Shown piece by piece: positions 8,608 to 17,705 of a DNA stretch of 64,000 nucleotides (the stretch's first letter is position 1; each line of letters begins with the position of its first letter). The stretch is from NCBI GenBank assembly GCA_963665575.2, contig CAXXDW010000006.1, positions 62,001 through 126,000 on the forward strand. The letters are read 5' to 3'. This stretch comes from Rariloculus sp963665575 (GTDB lineage: Bacteria; Pseudomonadota; Gammaproteobacteria; Steroidobacterales; Rariloculaceae). A model generated the notes under the pieces. The model saw only the letters and a list, made by a program, of their open reading frames with translations, was not told where the DNA came from and ran no database searches. Position numbers and translations under genes: made by a program.

Positions 8608-8656
8608 CACGACATTCGTGCGGTCCGCGCAGTGACACGACAGTAGCAGCCCGTCA

Positions 8657-10033
8657 ATGCCTTCCTCTACGGTTCTGATGGCCTTGCTTGCCATGACCGC
8701 AGTGGCGTATCTGCTGGGTCGCCGCCGATCAGTCTCAACCGGCAGGGGTGTAAAGGTCCACTCACTGCCGGGCTACCACGGCAGCTACGTTGCCATCTGG
8801 TGCGCGTTGCCGGCGCTCGTGCTCTTTTGTCTGTGGCAACTTGCCGAACCCGGCTTTATCCGCTCGCAGGTGCTGGCGACACTGCCCGAGGCCATGCTCG
8901 AGCTCCCGGACGCCGAACTCGGCCTTGTGTATAACGACATCAGGAATCTGGTCCAGGGCAATATCGTCTCCGGCGAACCCACCGACGAGATTCTGGCAGC
9001 GGCATCTCACTATATGTCGCTGCAGCGAATCAGCGATCTGGGCGTTGCGCTGCTGGTTCTTCTCGTCGGGTTGGCGGCTCTCGGGTGGGCGCTGCGGAGA
9101 GTGGAACCCGGATTTCGCGCCCGCAACAAGGTGGAACGGACCACTCGAATGCTGCTGTTGGCAGCTTCCACGGTCGCGATATTCACCACCATCGGAATCT
9201 TTCTCTCCGTCCTGTTCGAAGCGCTGCGCTTCTTTCAGCAGGTTTCTCCGCTTGAGTTTCTGTTCGGACTGAGTTGGAGTCCGCAGACAGCGATACGTCC
9301 GGACCAGGTCGGGTCGTCGGGGGCGTTCGGCGCGGTACCGCTGTTCGCCGGAACGCTGTTGATCTCCGGCATCGCCATGTCGGTTGCCGTTCCGGTTGGA
9401 CTCATGTCGGCGATCTACCTGTCGGAATATGCGAACTCGCGGGTGCGCTCTTTCGCCAAGCCGATGCTCGAGGTACTCGCGGGTATCCCGACGGTCGTCT
9501 ACGGGTACTTTGCCGCACTGACCGTGGGCCCGCTACTGCGCGGGTTCGGCGAAGGTCTGGGACTCAGTGTTTCTTCCGAGAGTGCACTGGGCGCCGGCCT
9601 GGTAATGGGGATCATGATCATCCCCTTTGTTTCCTCCCTTTCCGATGACGTGATAAAGGCGGTTCCGCACGAACTGCGCGACGGCTCGTACGGGCTGGGC
9701 GCCACCCGGTCCGAAACGATTCGGCTGGTGGTCCTGCCGGCCGCGTTGCCGGGTATCGTCGGCGGAATCCTGCTGGCGGCATCCAGGGCAATTGGCGAGA
9801 CCATGATCGTGGTCATGGCGGCCGGTCTCGCTGCGAACCTCACGGTGAACCCTCTGGAGGCGGTCACAACGGTGACCGTGCAGATCGTGACCCTGCTGAT
9901 TGGCGACCAGGAATTCGACAGCGCGAAGACGCTTGCCGCCTTTGCGCTCGGCCTGCTGCTGTTCCTGACGACGCTGGTTCTGAACATCGTCGCGCTGCGT
10001 GTAGTCCGCCGATACCGGGAACAATATGAGTAG
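8657..10033 (+). CDS. pstC: phosphate ABC transporter permease PstC
   Basis: A 458-residue inner-membrane permease of the long PstC type. The first 180 residues hold extra membrane segments and a periplasmic stretch that the 320-residue E. coli protein lacks. The conserved core follows, with segments MLEVLAGIPTVVYGYFA and the ABC-permease EAA loop around HELRDGSYGLGATRSETI, which docks the ATPase. It pairs with PstA; the two genes overlap by 8 bp, consistent with translational coupling. The ATPase it needs (PstB) is not encoded nearby. Confidence 0.92.
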   Translation: MPSSTVLMALLAMTAVAYLLGRRRSVSTGRGVKVHSLPGYHGSYVAIWCALPALVLFCLWQLAEPGFIRSQVLATLPEAMLELPDAELGLVYNDIRNLVQGNIVSGEPTDEILAAASHYMSLQRISDLGVALLVLLVGLAALGWALRRVEPGFRARNKVERTTRMLLLAASTVAIFTTIGIFLSVLFEALRFFQQVSPLEFLFGLSWSPQTAIRPDQVGSSGAFGAVPLFAGTLLISGIAMSVAVPVGLMSAIYLSEYANSRVRSFAKPMLEVLAGIPTVVYGYFAALTVGPLLRGFGEGLGLSVSSESALGAGLVMGIMIIPFVSSLSDDVIKAVPHELRDGSYGLGATRSETIRLVVLPAALPGIVGGILLAASRAIGETMIVVMAAGLAANLTVNPLEAVTTVTVQIVTLLIGDQEFDSAKTLAAFALGLLLFLTTLVLNIVALRVVRRYREQYE

Positions 10034-11315
10034 CCACGCAACGGACGTGAAGGAACGGGTGGCCCGGGGAATCGCCCGGCGGTATCGGCGCGAGCGCAAC
10101 TTCAGGTTGGCGGGCCTCGGTGCTGTGCTGTTGGGGCTGGCCTTTCTCGCGTTTTTCTTCTCTACGCTGGTCGGTAACGGCTACACGGCATTCGTGCAGA
10201 CCCATATCCTGCTCGATGTCGAATTGACAGCAACGTCCATCGACCCCGACGGTGAACGCGACGCGCAGACGCTTGGTCGCGCGGACTACCAGGGCTTGAT
10301 CAGGAATGCGTTGAGAGCCCGGTTCCCCGAAGTGGGGAGCCGGAACGATCTACGGGAGCTGTTCGCTCTGGTCAGCCCGGGTGCGGGATTCGAACTCAGA
10401 GACCAGGTGCTCGCGAATCCGGATCTCGTTGGAGGAACCCTCCGTCAGTGGTTCGTGGCCGACGACGACGTGGACATGCTGATCAAGGGCCACATTGACC
10501 GTACCGCTGAAGAATCGCAACGGCGCATCAGCGACAGGCAATTGGGATGGATCGAGCAACTGGAGGCGGATGGCGCTGTCGGGCGCCAGTTCAACCACCG
10601 CTTCTTCACCTCCGGCGACTCTCGCGATCCGGAAATGTCCGGCATCTGGAGCGCCGTGGTGGGATCCTTCCTGATGCTGCTGGTTACCCTCGCGCTGTCC
10701 TTTCCGCTCGGGGTCGCGACCGCCATCTATCTGGAGGAATTCGCACCGAAGAATCGCTGGACCGACCTGATCGAGGTCAACATAAACAACCTGGCTGCGG
10801 TGCCTTCCATCGTATTCGGTTTGCTGGGTCTGGCGCTGTTCATCAACATCTTCGGCTTGCCGCGCTCTGCGCCCGTGGTTGGCGGGCTGGTTCTGACACT
10901 CATGACATTGCCCGTGGTCATTATCGCCGCCAGGGCGGCATTGATGTCGGTTCCCCCGTCCATCCGGGAGGCGGCACTGGGAGTCGGCGCATCCAGGATG
11001 CAGACGATATTCCACCATGTCATACCGCTAGCCCTGCCGGGCATGCTGACGGGCACGATCATCGGCATGGCGAGGGCGCTGGGGGAATCGGCGCCGCTGC
11101 TCATGATCGGGATGGTTGCATTCATCGTGGACGTGCCCGAGAGCCCCCTGGATCCGGCGACGGCTCTGCCGGTGCAGGTCTACCTCTGGGCGGACAGCCC
11201 GGAACGGGCTTTCGTCGAGCGGACATCGGCCGCGATTCTGGTGCTGCTGGCGTTTCTGCTGTTGATGAACGCCAGCGCAATCCTGCTGCGAAAGCGCTTC
11301 GAGCGGCGCTGGTAG
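10026..11315 (+). CDS. pstA: phosphate ABC transporter permease PstA
   Basis: A 429-residue inner-membrane permease, long form, with an N-terminal membrane segment and a periplasmic insertion before the permease core. The core shows INNLAAVPSIVFGLLGLAL and the EAA loop PSIREAALGVGASRMQTI. It should dimerise with PstC to form the phosphate channel. Its start lies inside the end of pstC. The next gene is a porin rather than pstB, so the usual pstCAB module is broken at this point. Confidence 0.92.
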   Translation: MSSHATDVKERVARGIARRYRRERNFRLAGLGAVLLGLAFLAFFFSTLVGNGYTAFVQTHILLDVELTATSIDPDGERDAQTLGRADYQGLIRNALRARFPEVGSRNDLRELFALVSPGAGFELRDQVLANPDLVGGTLRQWFVADDDVDMLIKGHIDRTAEESQRRISDRQLGWIEQLEADGAVGRQFNHRFFTSGDSRDPEMSGIWSAVVGSFLMLLVTLALSFPLGVATAIYLEEFAPKNRWTDLIEVNINNLAAVPSIVFGLLGLALFINIFGLPRSAPVVGGLVLTLMTLPVVIIAARAALMSVPPSIREAALGVGASRMQTIFHHVIPLALPGMLTGTIIGMARALGESAPLLMIGMVAFIVDVPESPLDPATALPVQVYLWADSPERAFVERTSAAILVLLAFLLLMNASAILLRKRFERRW

Positions 11316-11416
11316 CGATTTTCCATCGCGTACGGTCCCGGAATCTACGGACGGGTCCACAAGCGGAAGGAACTGGACAGGATCGTCCGTTCGAGCCTCG
11401 ACCAGGAGTCTATTCA

Positions 11417-12649
11417 ATGAGATACGTCCTTTCGATCGTGCTTGTCTCGTGCTGCCTTACCGCAACGTCGCTGAATGCACAGACACAGTCGCAGGACGTG
11501 ACCGCTCAACTCCTTGCACGGATCGCCGAGCTTGAGGAGCGGCTCGCGCGCATCGAAGCAAGCGTCGCCGGTGATGTTGAAGAAGACCTGGAGCTTGAGG
11601 TCGAGCGAGCGGTAGAACTGCCGTCTCCGGCGCCGACAGCAGCGGCATGGACAGAAGGGTTGGTTCTCGACGGTGACCTGCGTTATCGGCACGAAACGAT
11701 CAATGACGACCTGGTTTCCGTGCGGCACAGACATCGCATCCGCGCAAGGGCCAACGCCACCGCGATGCTCAGCGAAAACATGGAGGTCGGCTTCGGCCTG
11801 TCCACGGGAGGCATTGCCAATGACAGCGGCAATCAGAGTCTCGACGGTGGGTTTTCGAGAAAGTCCATTGGCATTGATCTTGCCTACTTTGACTGGGCGC
11901 TCACCGATCGCCTGACCCTGGCAGGTGGAAAAATGGCCAACCCGTACTTCCGGCCCGGCGGCTACCATCTGCTCTACGATGGCGATCTCCGTCCCGAGGG
12001 TCTTGCACTCAAGGTGGCTTCGGGCGGGTTTTTTGCCAATACGGCCGCATTCTGGGCCGAAGAACGCGGGTCCGGCCCGGAGACGATGTGGTATGGCCTG
12101 CAGATGGGCTATCGAGGTTCACCCGCCGAGGGCGTGTCCCTTACCGCTGGTGCGAGCATCCATGAACTCAGCCACGCGCAAGGTCGCGCGCCCGTGTTCA
12201 CCCCTCTCAACGGCCAGGGCAACCAGCTCGACGCCAACGGCAATTACCTTTTCGGGTTCTCCCAGATGGAGGTGTTTGGCGAACTGACGCTCGAGCTGGC
12301 CGGCAGTCCCCTGAGAATGTTCGTGGACTACGTCACGAATTCCGAAGCCGACGCCTATTCTGACGGTCTGGCGCTCGGCATCGACTATCGGCGTTCCTCC
12401 GATAACGGAACCTGGAACCTGGCGTATATCTACCAGGACCTCGAGGCCAACGCCGTTGTCGGCGCGTTCACGGACTCGGACTTCGCCGGTGGCACCAGCG
12501 ACGGAAGCGGTCACACGCTTCGTGCAGGGTATGCGTTTCCCGGCGGCTGGAATCTGGGGCTGCGCTACATCATCGGCGACCGCGGAGAAGCCGCCGAAAG
12601 ACTGCGTGACTACAACAGGTTGCAGGCAGACATCGTCTTCAATTACTGA
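11417..12649 (+). CDS. putative outer-membrane porin associated with the pst locus
   Basis: A 410-residue protein: signal peptide (LSIVLVSCCLTATSLNAQ), a short coiled-coil segment LLARIAELEERLARIEASV at about 34-52, a Pro/Ala linker, then alternating strands ending in NRLQADIVFNY with a C-terminal aromatic residue, as in beta-barrel proteins. This is the putative-porin (Porin_5-like) architecture. The ATG at 11417 is preceded by AGGAG at 11404-11408. Its position 101 bp after pstA suggests a role in phosphate entry like OprP/OprO, but anion specificity is inferred only from context. The open frame extends far upstream without a start that has a ribosome-binding site. Confidence 0.78.
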   Translation: MRYVLSIVLVSCCLTATSLNAQTQSQDVTAQLLARIAELEERLARIEASVAGDVEEDLELEVERAVELPSPAPTAAAWTEGLVLDGDLRYRHETINDDLVSVRHRHRIRARANATAMLSENMEVGFGLSTGGIANDSGNQSLDGGFSRKSIGIDLAYFDWALTDRLTLAGGKMANPYFRPGGYHLLYDGDLRPEGLALKVASGGFFANTAAFWAEERGSGPETMWYGLQMGYRGSPAEGVSLTAGASIHELSHAQGRAPVFTPLNGQGNQLDANGNYLFGFSQMEVFGELTLELAGSPLRMFVDYVTNSEADAYSDGLALGIDYRRSSDNGTWNLAYIYQDLEANAVVGAFTDSDFAGGTSDGSGHTLRAGYAFPGGWNLGLRYIIGDRGEAAERLRDYNRLQADIVFNY

Positions 12650-12785
12650 CCCGGCAACGCTTCTGTTGGCATCGGGAGGATGATCCGGCGCAGGCCGGGA
12701 CGATCGGTCCGGGGAGGCCTGTTGACGGGTCGGACATCGCGCCCGCATGGGGATCGTCCCCACGCCATCGAGTCAACCGCGCCCA

Positions 12786-13745
12786 TCAGATCCCCCCGAT
12801 CACCTGCCTGAGATTCGCCGCATCAGCATTGCCGCCGCTGAGGATCACTGCGGCGGTCTTGCCGGCCATCCGGCGGCGTTCCCTGAGCAGCGCGGCGAGC
12901 GCACAGGCGCCGGAGGGTTCGGCGAGGTTGTGCGTCAGGCGCAGCAACAGGCGCTGGGCCTCGAGGATTGCCGCGTCGCTCACGGTTACTACGCGCGCGG
13001 CATTGCGGTTGATCATCTCGACGGCCGTATCGTCCGGAACGCGCGTGGCGACGCCGTCGGCCATGGTATCGGCGCTCGCCGTCGACACCGGCCGGCCGGC
13101 CTCGAATGACAGCGCGTAGCACGGAGCGCCCTCGGCCTGCACGCCCACGACCTCGGTCGACAGGCCGAGCGCGTTGCGCGCGGCGATGACGGCGCAGATT
13201 CCCGAACCGAGTCCGACGGGCACGTAGACGGCATCCAGCGCATCGGCGCCCGCGAAGAGTTCGAGCGCGTACGAAGCCACGCCCCGGACCAGCGCGGGGT
13301 CGAACGAACCAATCAGGTGCAGACCCTCGCGGTCGGCCATCTCGCAGGCAAATTCGTGTGCTTCCTGAAAGTCCCCGCCATGTTCCACGAGTTCGGCGCC
13401 CTGACCGATCATGGCGGCGTTTTTTTCCGGATTGTTGCCGTGCGGCACGACGATCACCGCGCGCAGACCGTGGTGCGCCGCAGCGACGGCGACGGACTGG
13501 CCGTGATTGCCCCGCGTTGCAGCGATCACGCCGGCACAGTCCGGCTCCCGCTGCCGCAACCGGTGCATGTACAAGACCCCGCCGCGAATCTTGAAGGCTC
13601 CGATCGACGTATGGTTCTCGTGCTTGACCCAGACGGTGAGACCCGCGTGCCGGCTCAGCAGCGGCCAGGCGAACTGCGGCGTTGCCGGCACGTGCCGATA
13701 AACGATCTCGGCCGCTTCGCGCAGCGATTCGAGCGTGAATTCCAT
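12786..13745 (-). CDS. threonine/serine dehydratase-like PLP enzyme
   Basis: A fold-type II PLP enzyme of about 319 residues. The cofactor lysine lies in GAFKIRGG, the substrate-binding segment is ATRGNHGQSVA, and the phosphate-binding glycines are in VILSGGNAD near the C-terminus. It resembles catabolic threonine dehydratase (TdcB-like) without a regulatory ACT domain, so it probably deaminates threonine or serine to a 2-oxo acid; threo-3-hydroxyaspartate dehydratase is an alternative. The ATG at 13745 starts at the conserved FTLESLREAAEIVY helix; the frame is open to 13871, but the extra residues look non-homologous. It is divergent from thrS. Confidence 0.75.
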   Translation of the reverse strand: MEFTLESLREAAEIVYRHVPATPQFAWPLLSRHAGLTVWVKHENHTSIGAFKIRGGVLYMHRLRQREPDCAGVIAATRGNHGQSVAVAAAHHGLRAVIVVPHGNNPEKNAAMIGQGAELVEHGGDFQEAHEFACEMADREGLHLIGSFDPALVRGVASYALELFAGADALDAVYVPVGLGSGICAVIAARNALGLSTEVVGVQAEGAPCYALSFEAGRPVSTASADTMADGVATRVPDDTAVEMINRNAARVVTVSDAAILEAQRLLLRLTHNLAEPSGACALAALLRERRRMAGKTAAVILSGGNADAANLRQVIGGI

Positions 13746-13953
13746 GGTGAATGCGTCGGGCGTCGGGACGAAGGCGGTTCGGGCAGGGCAATCTTCGGAC
13801 AAGACAAGTCTAGCTGCAAGCCTGCTCGGATCGACCGGCAGCAACGCAATGCTCACCCGCGGCATACGCACGATAACGCGCGCCAGCGGCAGCTCGGGCG
13901 ATCAGCCGTGCCGTCACGGGCGCAGGCAACGTGGAATGCCGGGCGCCAAGTCG

Positions 13954-13959
13954 TAAAAT
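13954..13959 (+). promoter_or_regulatory. candidate -10 box of thrS
   Basis: TAAAAT, one mismatch from the -10 consensus, followed by GCGCAA, lies 41 bp before the thrS start in the 255-bp divergent region. No convincing -35 element is seen at 16-18 bp upstream. Confidence 0.35.
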
Positions 13960-14000
13960 GCGCAACCTGTCGCAGCGGATCGCAAGCCGGGTCACGAGGA

Positions 14001-15911
14001 ATGCCGGAAATCACACTGCCGGACGGCTCCACCAGAGCGTTCTCCGAATCCGTGGACGGCCTTGCCGTCGCACGCAGCATAGGTTCGCGTCTCGCTCGCG
14101 ACGCCGTCGCCGTGCGCGTCGACGGCGAACTCAGGGACCTCACGGCGCCGCTCGAGACCGATGCTGCGCTGGAGATCGTCACCCGCGACTCGGCCGACGG
14201 GCTCGAGATCCTGCGCCACGACGCCGCCCACGTGATGGCGGAGGCCGTCACGGAACTGTATCCGGGTACTCAGGTGACCATCGGCCCGGCGATCGAGGAC
14301 GGCTTCTATTACGACTTTTCGCGCGAAGAGCCCTTCGTTCCGGATGATCTCGAACGCATCGAAGAGCGCATGCGCGAGATCGTCGAGCGCGACGAGGCGA
14401 TCACCCGGGAAGTCTGGGACCGCAACGAAGCCATCCGGTTCTTCACCGAACTCGGCGAGCACTACAAGGCGGAGATCATCGCGGGCATTCCCGAGGGCGA
14501 ACCGATCACCGTCTACCGTCAGGGTGAATTCGTGGATCTCTGCCGCGGTCCGCATCTGCCGTCCACCAGCAGGCTCGGCCAGGCCTTCAAGCTCACGAAG
14601 CTCGCAGGCGCCTACTGGCGCGGCGATTCCCGCAACGAAATGCTGCGGCGCATCTACGGCACGGCCTGGGCCAGCCAGAAGCAACTCGATCAGTATGTGC
14701 GGCGGCTCGAGGAAGCCGAGCGGCGCGATCATCGGCGCCTTGGCCGGCAGATGGACCTGTTCCACTTCCAGGACGAAGCGGTGGGCTCGGCGTTCTGGCA
14801 TCCGAAGGGCTGGACGCTGTTTCAGACGCTCGTCGAATTCCTGCGCGCGCGCCAGGAAGCGGCGGGTTACCGGGAGGTCAACACACCCGAACTCATGGAC
14901 GTTTCGCTGTGGGAAGCCTCCGGCCACCTCGAGACCTTCGGCGAGCACATGTTCACGAGCCGGACCGCCGACGAGCGCACGCTCGCGGTCAAGCCGATGA
15001 ACTGCCCGGGCCACGTACAGGTCTTCCGCAACGAACTGCGCAGCTATCGCGATCTGCCGTTCCGGCTCGCGGAGTTCGGCAAGGTGCACCGCTACGAGCC
15101 GTCAGGCGCACTGCATGGACTCATGCGGGTGAGGGGGTTCACGCAGGACGACGCACACATATTCTGCACCGAGGACCAGGTCACGGCCGAAACCGGGGCG
15201 GTCTGCAACCTGCTGCTCGGCATCTACAGGGATGCCGGATTCGACGATGTCATCGTCAAGTTCGCCGACCGGCCGGAACGGCGCGTCGGCGACGACGCGG
15301 TCTGGGACCGGGCCGAGAGCGCATTGATCGAAGCGATGCAGAGCCTCGATCTCGACTACACGCACAACCCCGGCGAGGGCGCCTTCTACGGACCGAAGAT
15401 CGAGTTCGTGCTGCGCGACGCGATCGGCCGCGAATGGCAGTGCGGGACGCTGCAGGTCGACCTGAATCTCCCGGAGCGCCTCGGCGCGACGTACATCGGC
15501 GAGGACGGCGACCGGCATACCCCCGTGCTGCTGCACCGGGCGATCTTCGGCTCGCTCGAGCGGTTCATCGGCATCCTGCTCGAGCACTATGCCGGCAAGC
15601 TGCCGTTCTGGCTTGCGCCGGAGCAGATCGCGGTCGTGACGATCACGTCCGACGCCGACGACCATGCCCATGAGGTCTTGCGTGAATTGAAGGCCGCCGG
15701 GCTGCGGGCGTTCACGGACGTGCGCAACGAGAAGATCAACCTCAAGGTCCGCGAACACAGTCTCGCCAAGGTACCGGTCATCATCGCGCTCGGCCGCCGC
15801 GAAGTCGCCGACGGCACGGTCTCGATCCGGCGCCTCGGCCGCAAGGGGCAGCAGGTCATGGGCCTCGACGAAGCCGTTTCCGTCCTGGGCGCGGAAGCGA
15901 AACGACCGTAG
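14001..15911 (+). CDS. thrS: threonyl-tRNA synthetase
   Basis: A 636-residue class II synthetase that charges tRNA-Thr. Domain order: TGS domain (residues 1-60, PEITLPDGSTRAF), the editing domain with HDAAHVMAEAV and CRGPHLPST, the catalytic core with KPMNCPGHVQVF and RYEPSGALHGLMRVRGF, and the C-terminal anticodon-binding domain. Length and motifs match E. coli ThrRS. The ATG at 14001 is set by alignment of the TGS domain; GAGGA abuts the ATG with no spacer, which is unusually tight. In many bacteria thrS is followed by infC-rpmI-rplT; here an FAH-family gene follows. Confidence 0.95.
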   Translation: MPEITLPDGSTRAFSESVDGLAVARSIGSRLARDAVAVRVDGELRDLTAPLETDAALEIVTRDSADGLEILRHDAAHVMAEAVTELYPGTQVTIGPAIEDGFYYDFSREEPFVPDDLERIEERMREIVERDEAITREVWDRNEAIRFFTELGEHYKAEIIAGIPEGEPITVYRQGEFVDLCRGPHLPSTSRLGQAFKLTKLAGAYWRGDSRNEMLRRIYGTAWASQKQLDQYVRRLEEAERRDHRRLGRQMDLFHFQDEAVGSAFWHPKGWTLFQTLVEFLRARQEAAGYREVNTPELMDVSLWEASGHLETFGEHMFTSRTADERTLAVKPMNCPGHVQVFRNELRSYRDLPFRLAEFGKVHRYEPSGALHGLMRVRGFTQDDAHIFCTEDQVTAETGAVCNLLLGIYRDAGFDDVIVKFADRPERRVGDDAVWDRAESALIEAMQSLDLDYTHNPGEGAFYGPKIEFVLRDAIGREWQCGTLQVDLNLPERLGATYIGEDGDRHTPVLLHRAIFGSLERFIGILLEHYAGKLPFWLAPEQIAVVTITSDADDHAHEVLRELKAAGLRAFTDVRNEKINLKVREHSLAKVPVIIALGRREVADGTVSIRRLGRKGQQVMGLDEAVSVLGAEAKRP

Positions 15912-15933
15912 TTCCCTTCGACCTCGAAAGCCA

Positions 15934-15978
15934 CTACGCGCAACGATTTCTTGCGCGTAGCCCTGTTTATTGCGCGTA
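15934..15978 (+). terminator. hairpin with third repeat copy after thrS
   Basis: CTACGCGCAA (15934-15943) and TTGCGCGTAG (15951-15960) form a perfect 10-bp stem with a 7-nt loop, 22 bp after the thrS stop. TTGCGCGTA recurs at 15970-15978. The position suits a terminator, but no T tract follows the stem, so Rho-dependent termination, RNA stabilisation or a protein site are alternatives. Confidence 0.45.
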
Positions 15979-16092
15979 CTGGTGCGCCGGCAGGCGACAT
16001 CCGGCGCATATGACGCATGGCAGCGGCGTTGGACCGCCCGTACAATGCCCGGCGCGGCCAGCCCGGCTTGAAACGACGAGGAATTTCAAGAC

Positions 16093-16950
16093 ATGCGACT
16101 CATCAGCTTTGTTCGCAACGGAGAAGCAAGCTACGGCATCGCCGTGGACGGCGGTGTCGTCGACGCCGGAGCGGAACTCAGGTCGGAATATCCGGGCCTT
16201 CGCGACCTGCTGCTTGCGGGTGCTCTGGACCGCTTGCGGGCGTTCGAGGGCCGATCAGCGGATTGCGCCATTGATGACATCGCATTCCTCCCGCCCATCC
16301 CTGACCCGGGCGCCAAGCTCATCTGCGTCGGCATCAACTACATGCCGCACATCCTCGAGATGGGCCGCGAACGTCCCGACTACCCGGTGCTGTTCGTACG
16401 CTTCGCCGACAGCATCGTCGGCCACGGCCAGCCGATGATTCGGCCGAACGCGTCGGAGCGCTTCGATTTCGAGGGGGAACTTGCCGTGATCATCGGCCGG
16501 CGCGCGCGTCACGTTCCGCGCGAGTCGGCGCTCGCGTATGTGGCGGGCTATAGCTGTTTCAACGACGGCAGCGTCAGGGACTACCAGCGGCACGGCCCGC
16601 AGTGGACGGCAGGAAAGAATTTCCATCACAGCGGCGCGTTCGGGCCGTGGGTCGTGACGGCCGACGAAGCGCCGGACCCGACCGCGTTTCATCTGCGTAC
16701 GGTGCTCAATGGCGCTGTCGTTCAAGACGAAAGCGTCGCAGAACTCTGCTTCGACATTCCCGACCTGATCGCGTACTGCACGACCTGGGCACAACTTGAA
16801 CCGGGCGACGTGATCGTCAGCGGAACGCCGGGCGGCGTCGGCGCCGGACGCACACCGCCGCTCTGGATGCAGGCGGGCGATGTCGTCGAAGTCGACATCA
16901 CGGGCGTCGGCACGCTGCTGAACCCGGTCGTCGACGAAGGTTCCGCTTAG
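16093..16950 (+). CDS. fumarylacetoacetate hydrolase (FAH) family protein
   Basis: A 285-residue enzyme with the FAH C-terminal fold. The divalent-metal site is visible as FDFEGELAVIIG (two Glu) and the Asp of CFNDGSVRDYQ; other family segments are ICVGINY, KNFHHSGAFGPWV and VIVSGTPGGVGAGR. The family includes fumarylpyruvate and acylpyruvate hydrolases and oxaloacetate decarboxylases, so the reaction is C-C bond hydrolysis or decarboxylation of a 2,4-diketo-type acid. A TACAAT box at 16041-16046 may serve as its promoter. A second, more distant FAH-family gene is at 31617-32741. Confidence 0.83.
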   Translation: MRLISFVRNGEASYGIAVDGGVVDAGAELRSEYPGLRDLLLAGALDRLRAFEGRSADCAIDDIAFLPPIPDPGAKLICVGINYMPHILEMGRERPDYPVLFVRFADSIVGHGQPMIRPNASERFDFEGELAVIIGRRARHVPRESALAYVAGYSCFNDGSVRDYQRHGPQWTAGKNFHHSGAFGPWVVTADEAPDPTAFHLRTVLNGAVVQDESVAELCFDIPDLIAYCTTWAQLEPGDVIVSGTPGGVGAGRTPPLWMQAGDVVEVDITGVGTLLNPVVDEGSA

Positions 16951-17083
16951 GACCGATTTCCCTTTACGGCACCGACACGCTCGAGCCGCTCGGCCAGCGA
17001 CAAGCGGTCCGGCCCGGCGGGCGGCTGAAGTCGGCGATGCGCCGTCCCAACACATGTGCTCATCGACCGCTTGGCAGCGACGA

Positions 17084-17578
17084 CTACGATGCGCTCGCGA
17101 GTTGATCCAGAGGCAGCGCCGTGCGGCCGAGGATCTGCTCCAGGCCGAACCCGGTCTCCACGTGGCTCACCGACGGCAGGCTCAACAGCTTGTTGCGCAT
17201 GAACCGGTTGTAGGCCTGCAGGTCCGCGGTCACCACGCGCAGCAGATAGTCGTAACCGCCCGACATGGCCCAGCATTCCATGACCTCGGGATAGCCGCGT
17301 ACGCTCGATTCGAACGCCCGGACCTCCTCCTGCCGTTCACGTGTCAACCGCACTTCCACGAACGCGGTGACCGGCAGACCGACGGCGCGCTGATCGAGAA
17401 GCGTGGCGTAGCCGCCGATATAACCCGCCTGCTCAAGCAGGCGCACGCGCCGCGCGCAGGGCGTGGCGGTCAGTGCCACGCGGTTGGCGAGTTCCGTAAT
17501 GCTGACCCGGGCATTGCGCTGCAATTCGGCAAGAATCCTGACGTCGATCGCGTCGAGCGCATAGGTTGGATGATCCAT
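17084..17578 (-). CDS. Lrp/AsnC family transcriptional regulator
   Basis: A 164-residue regulator with the winged helix-turn-helix at residues 8-58 (DVRILAELQRNARVSITELA, ATPCARRVRLLEQAGYI) and a C-terminal RAM/AsnC ligand-binding domain, with the GGYDYLLRV segment. Such proteins form octamers that sense amino acids and bind AT-rich DNA. It is divergent from the diiron-oxidase gene, across an unusually AT-rich 127-bp spacer, so it probably controls that gene and itself. The ligand is unknown. Confidence 0.88.
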   Translation of the reverse strand: MDHPTYALDAIDVRILAELQRNARVSITELANRVALTATPCARRVRLLEQAGYIGGYATLLDQRAVGLPVTAFVEVRLTRERQEEVRAFESSVRGYPEVMECWAMSGGYDYLLRVVTADLQAYNRFMRNKLLSLPSVSHVETGFGLEQILGRTALPLDQLASAS

Positions 17579-17705
17579 TCATTCAACTCCACAATATTGA
17601 TACTTTAATCTAATTTATTATAAATAAACATCACTATTTGAACAAAAACACTACTCTAATTGGACTAATATTTCATTAGGAGTCAAGGAATCTGGAGGAA
17701 CAAGG
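17579..17705. promoter_or_regulatory. AT-rich divergent promoter region
   Basis: This spacer stands out from the GC-rich surroundings: 17590-17690 is mostly A and T, with runs such as TTTATTATAAATAAA and TAATATTTCATTA. It lies between the Lrp/AsnC gene and the diiron-oxidase gene. Lrp-family proteins favour AT-rich, degenerate sites, so operators for the adjacent regulator are likely here. TCTGGAGGAACAAGG just before 17706 is the ribosome-binding site of the downstream gene. Confidence 0.55.

Noticed and set aside
10547..11416. Long in-frame extension upstream of the porin
   Set aside because: It lies inside pstA in another frame; the porin start at 11417 has a good ribosome-binding site and a signal peptide.
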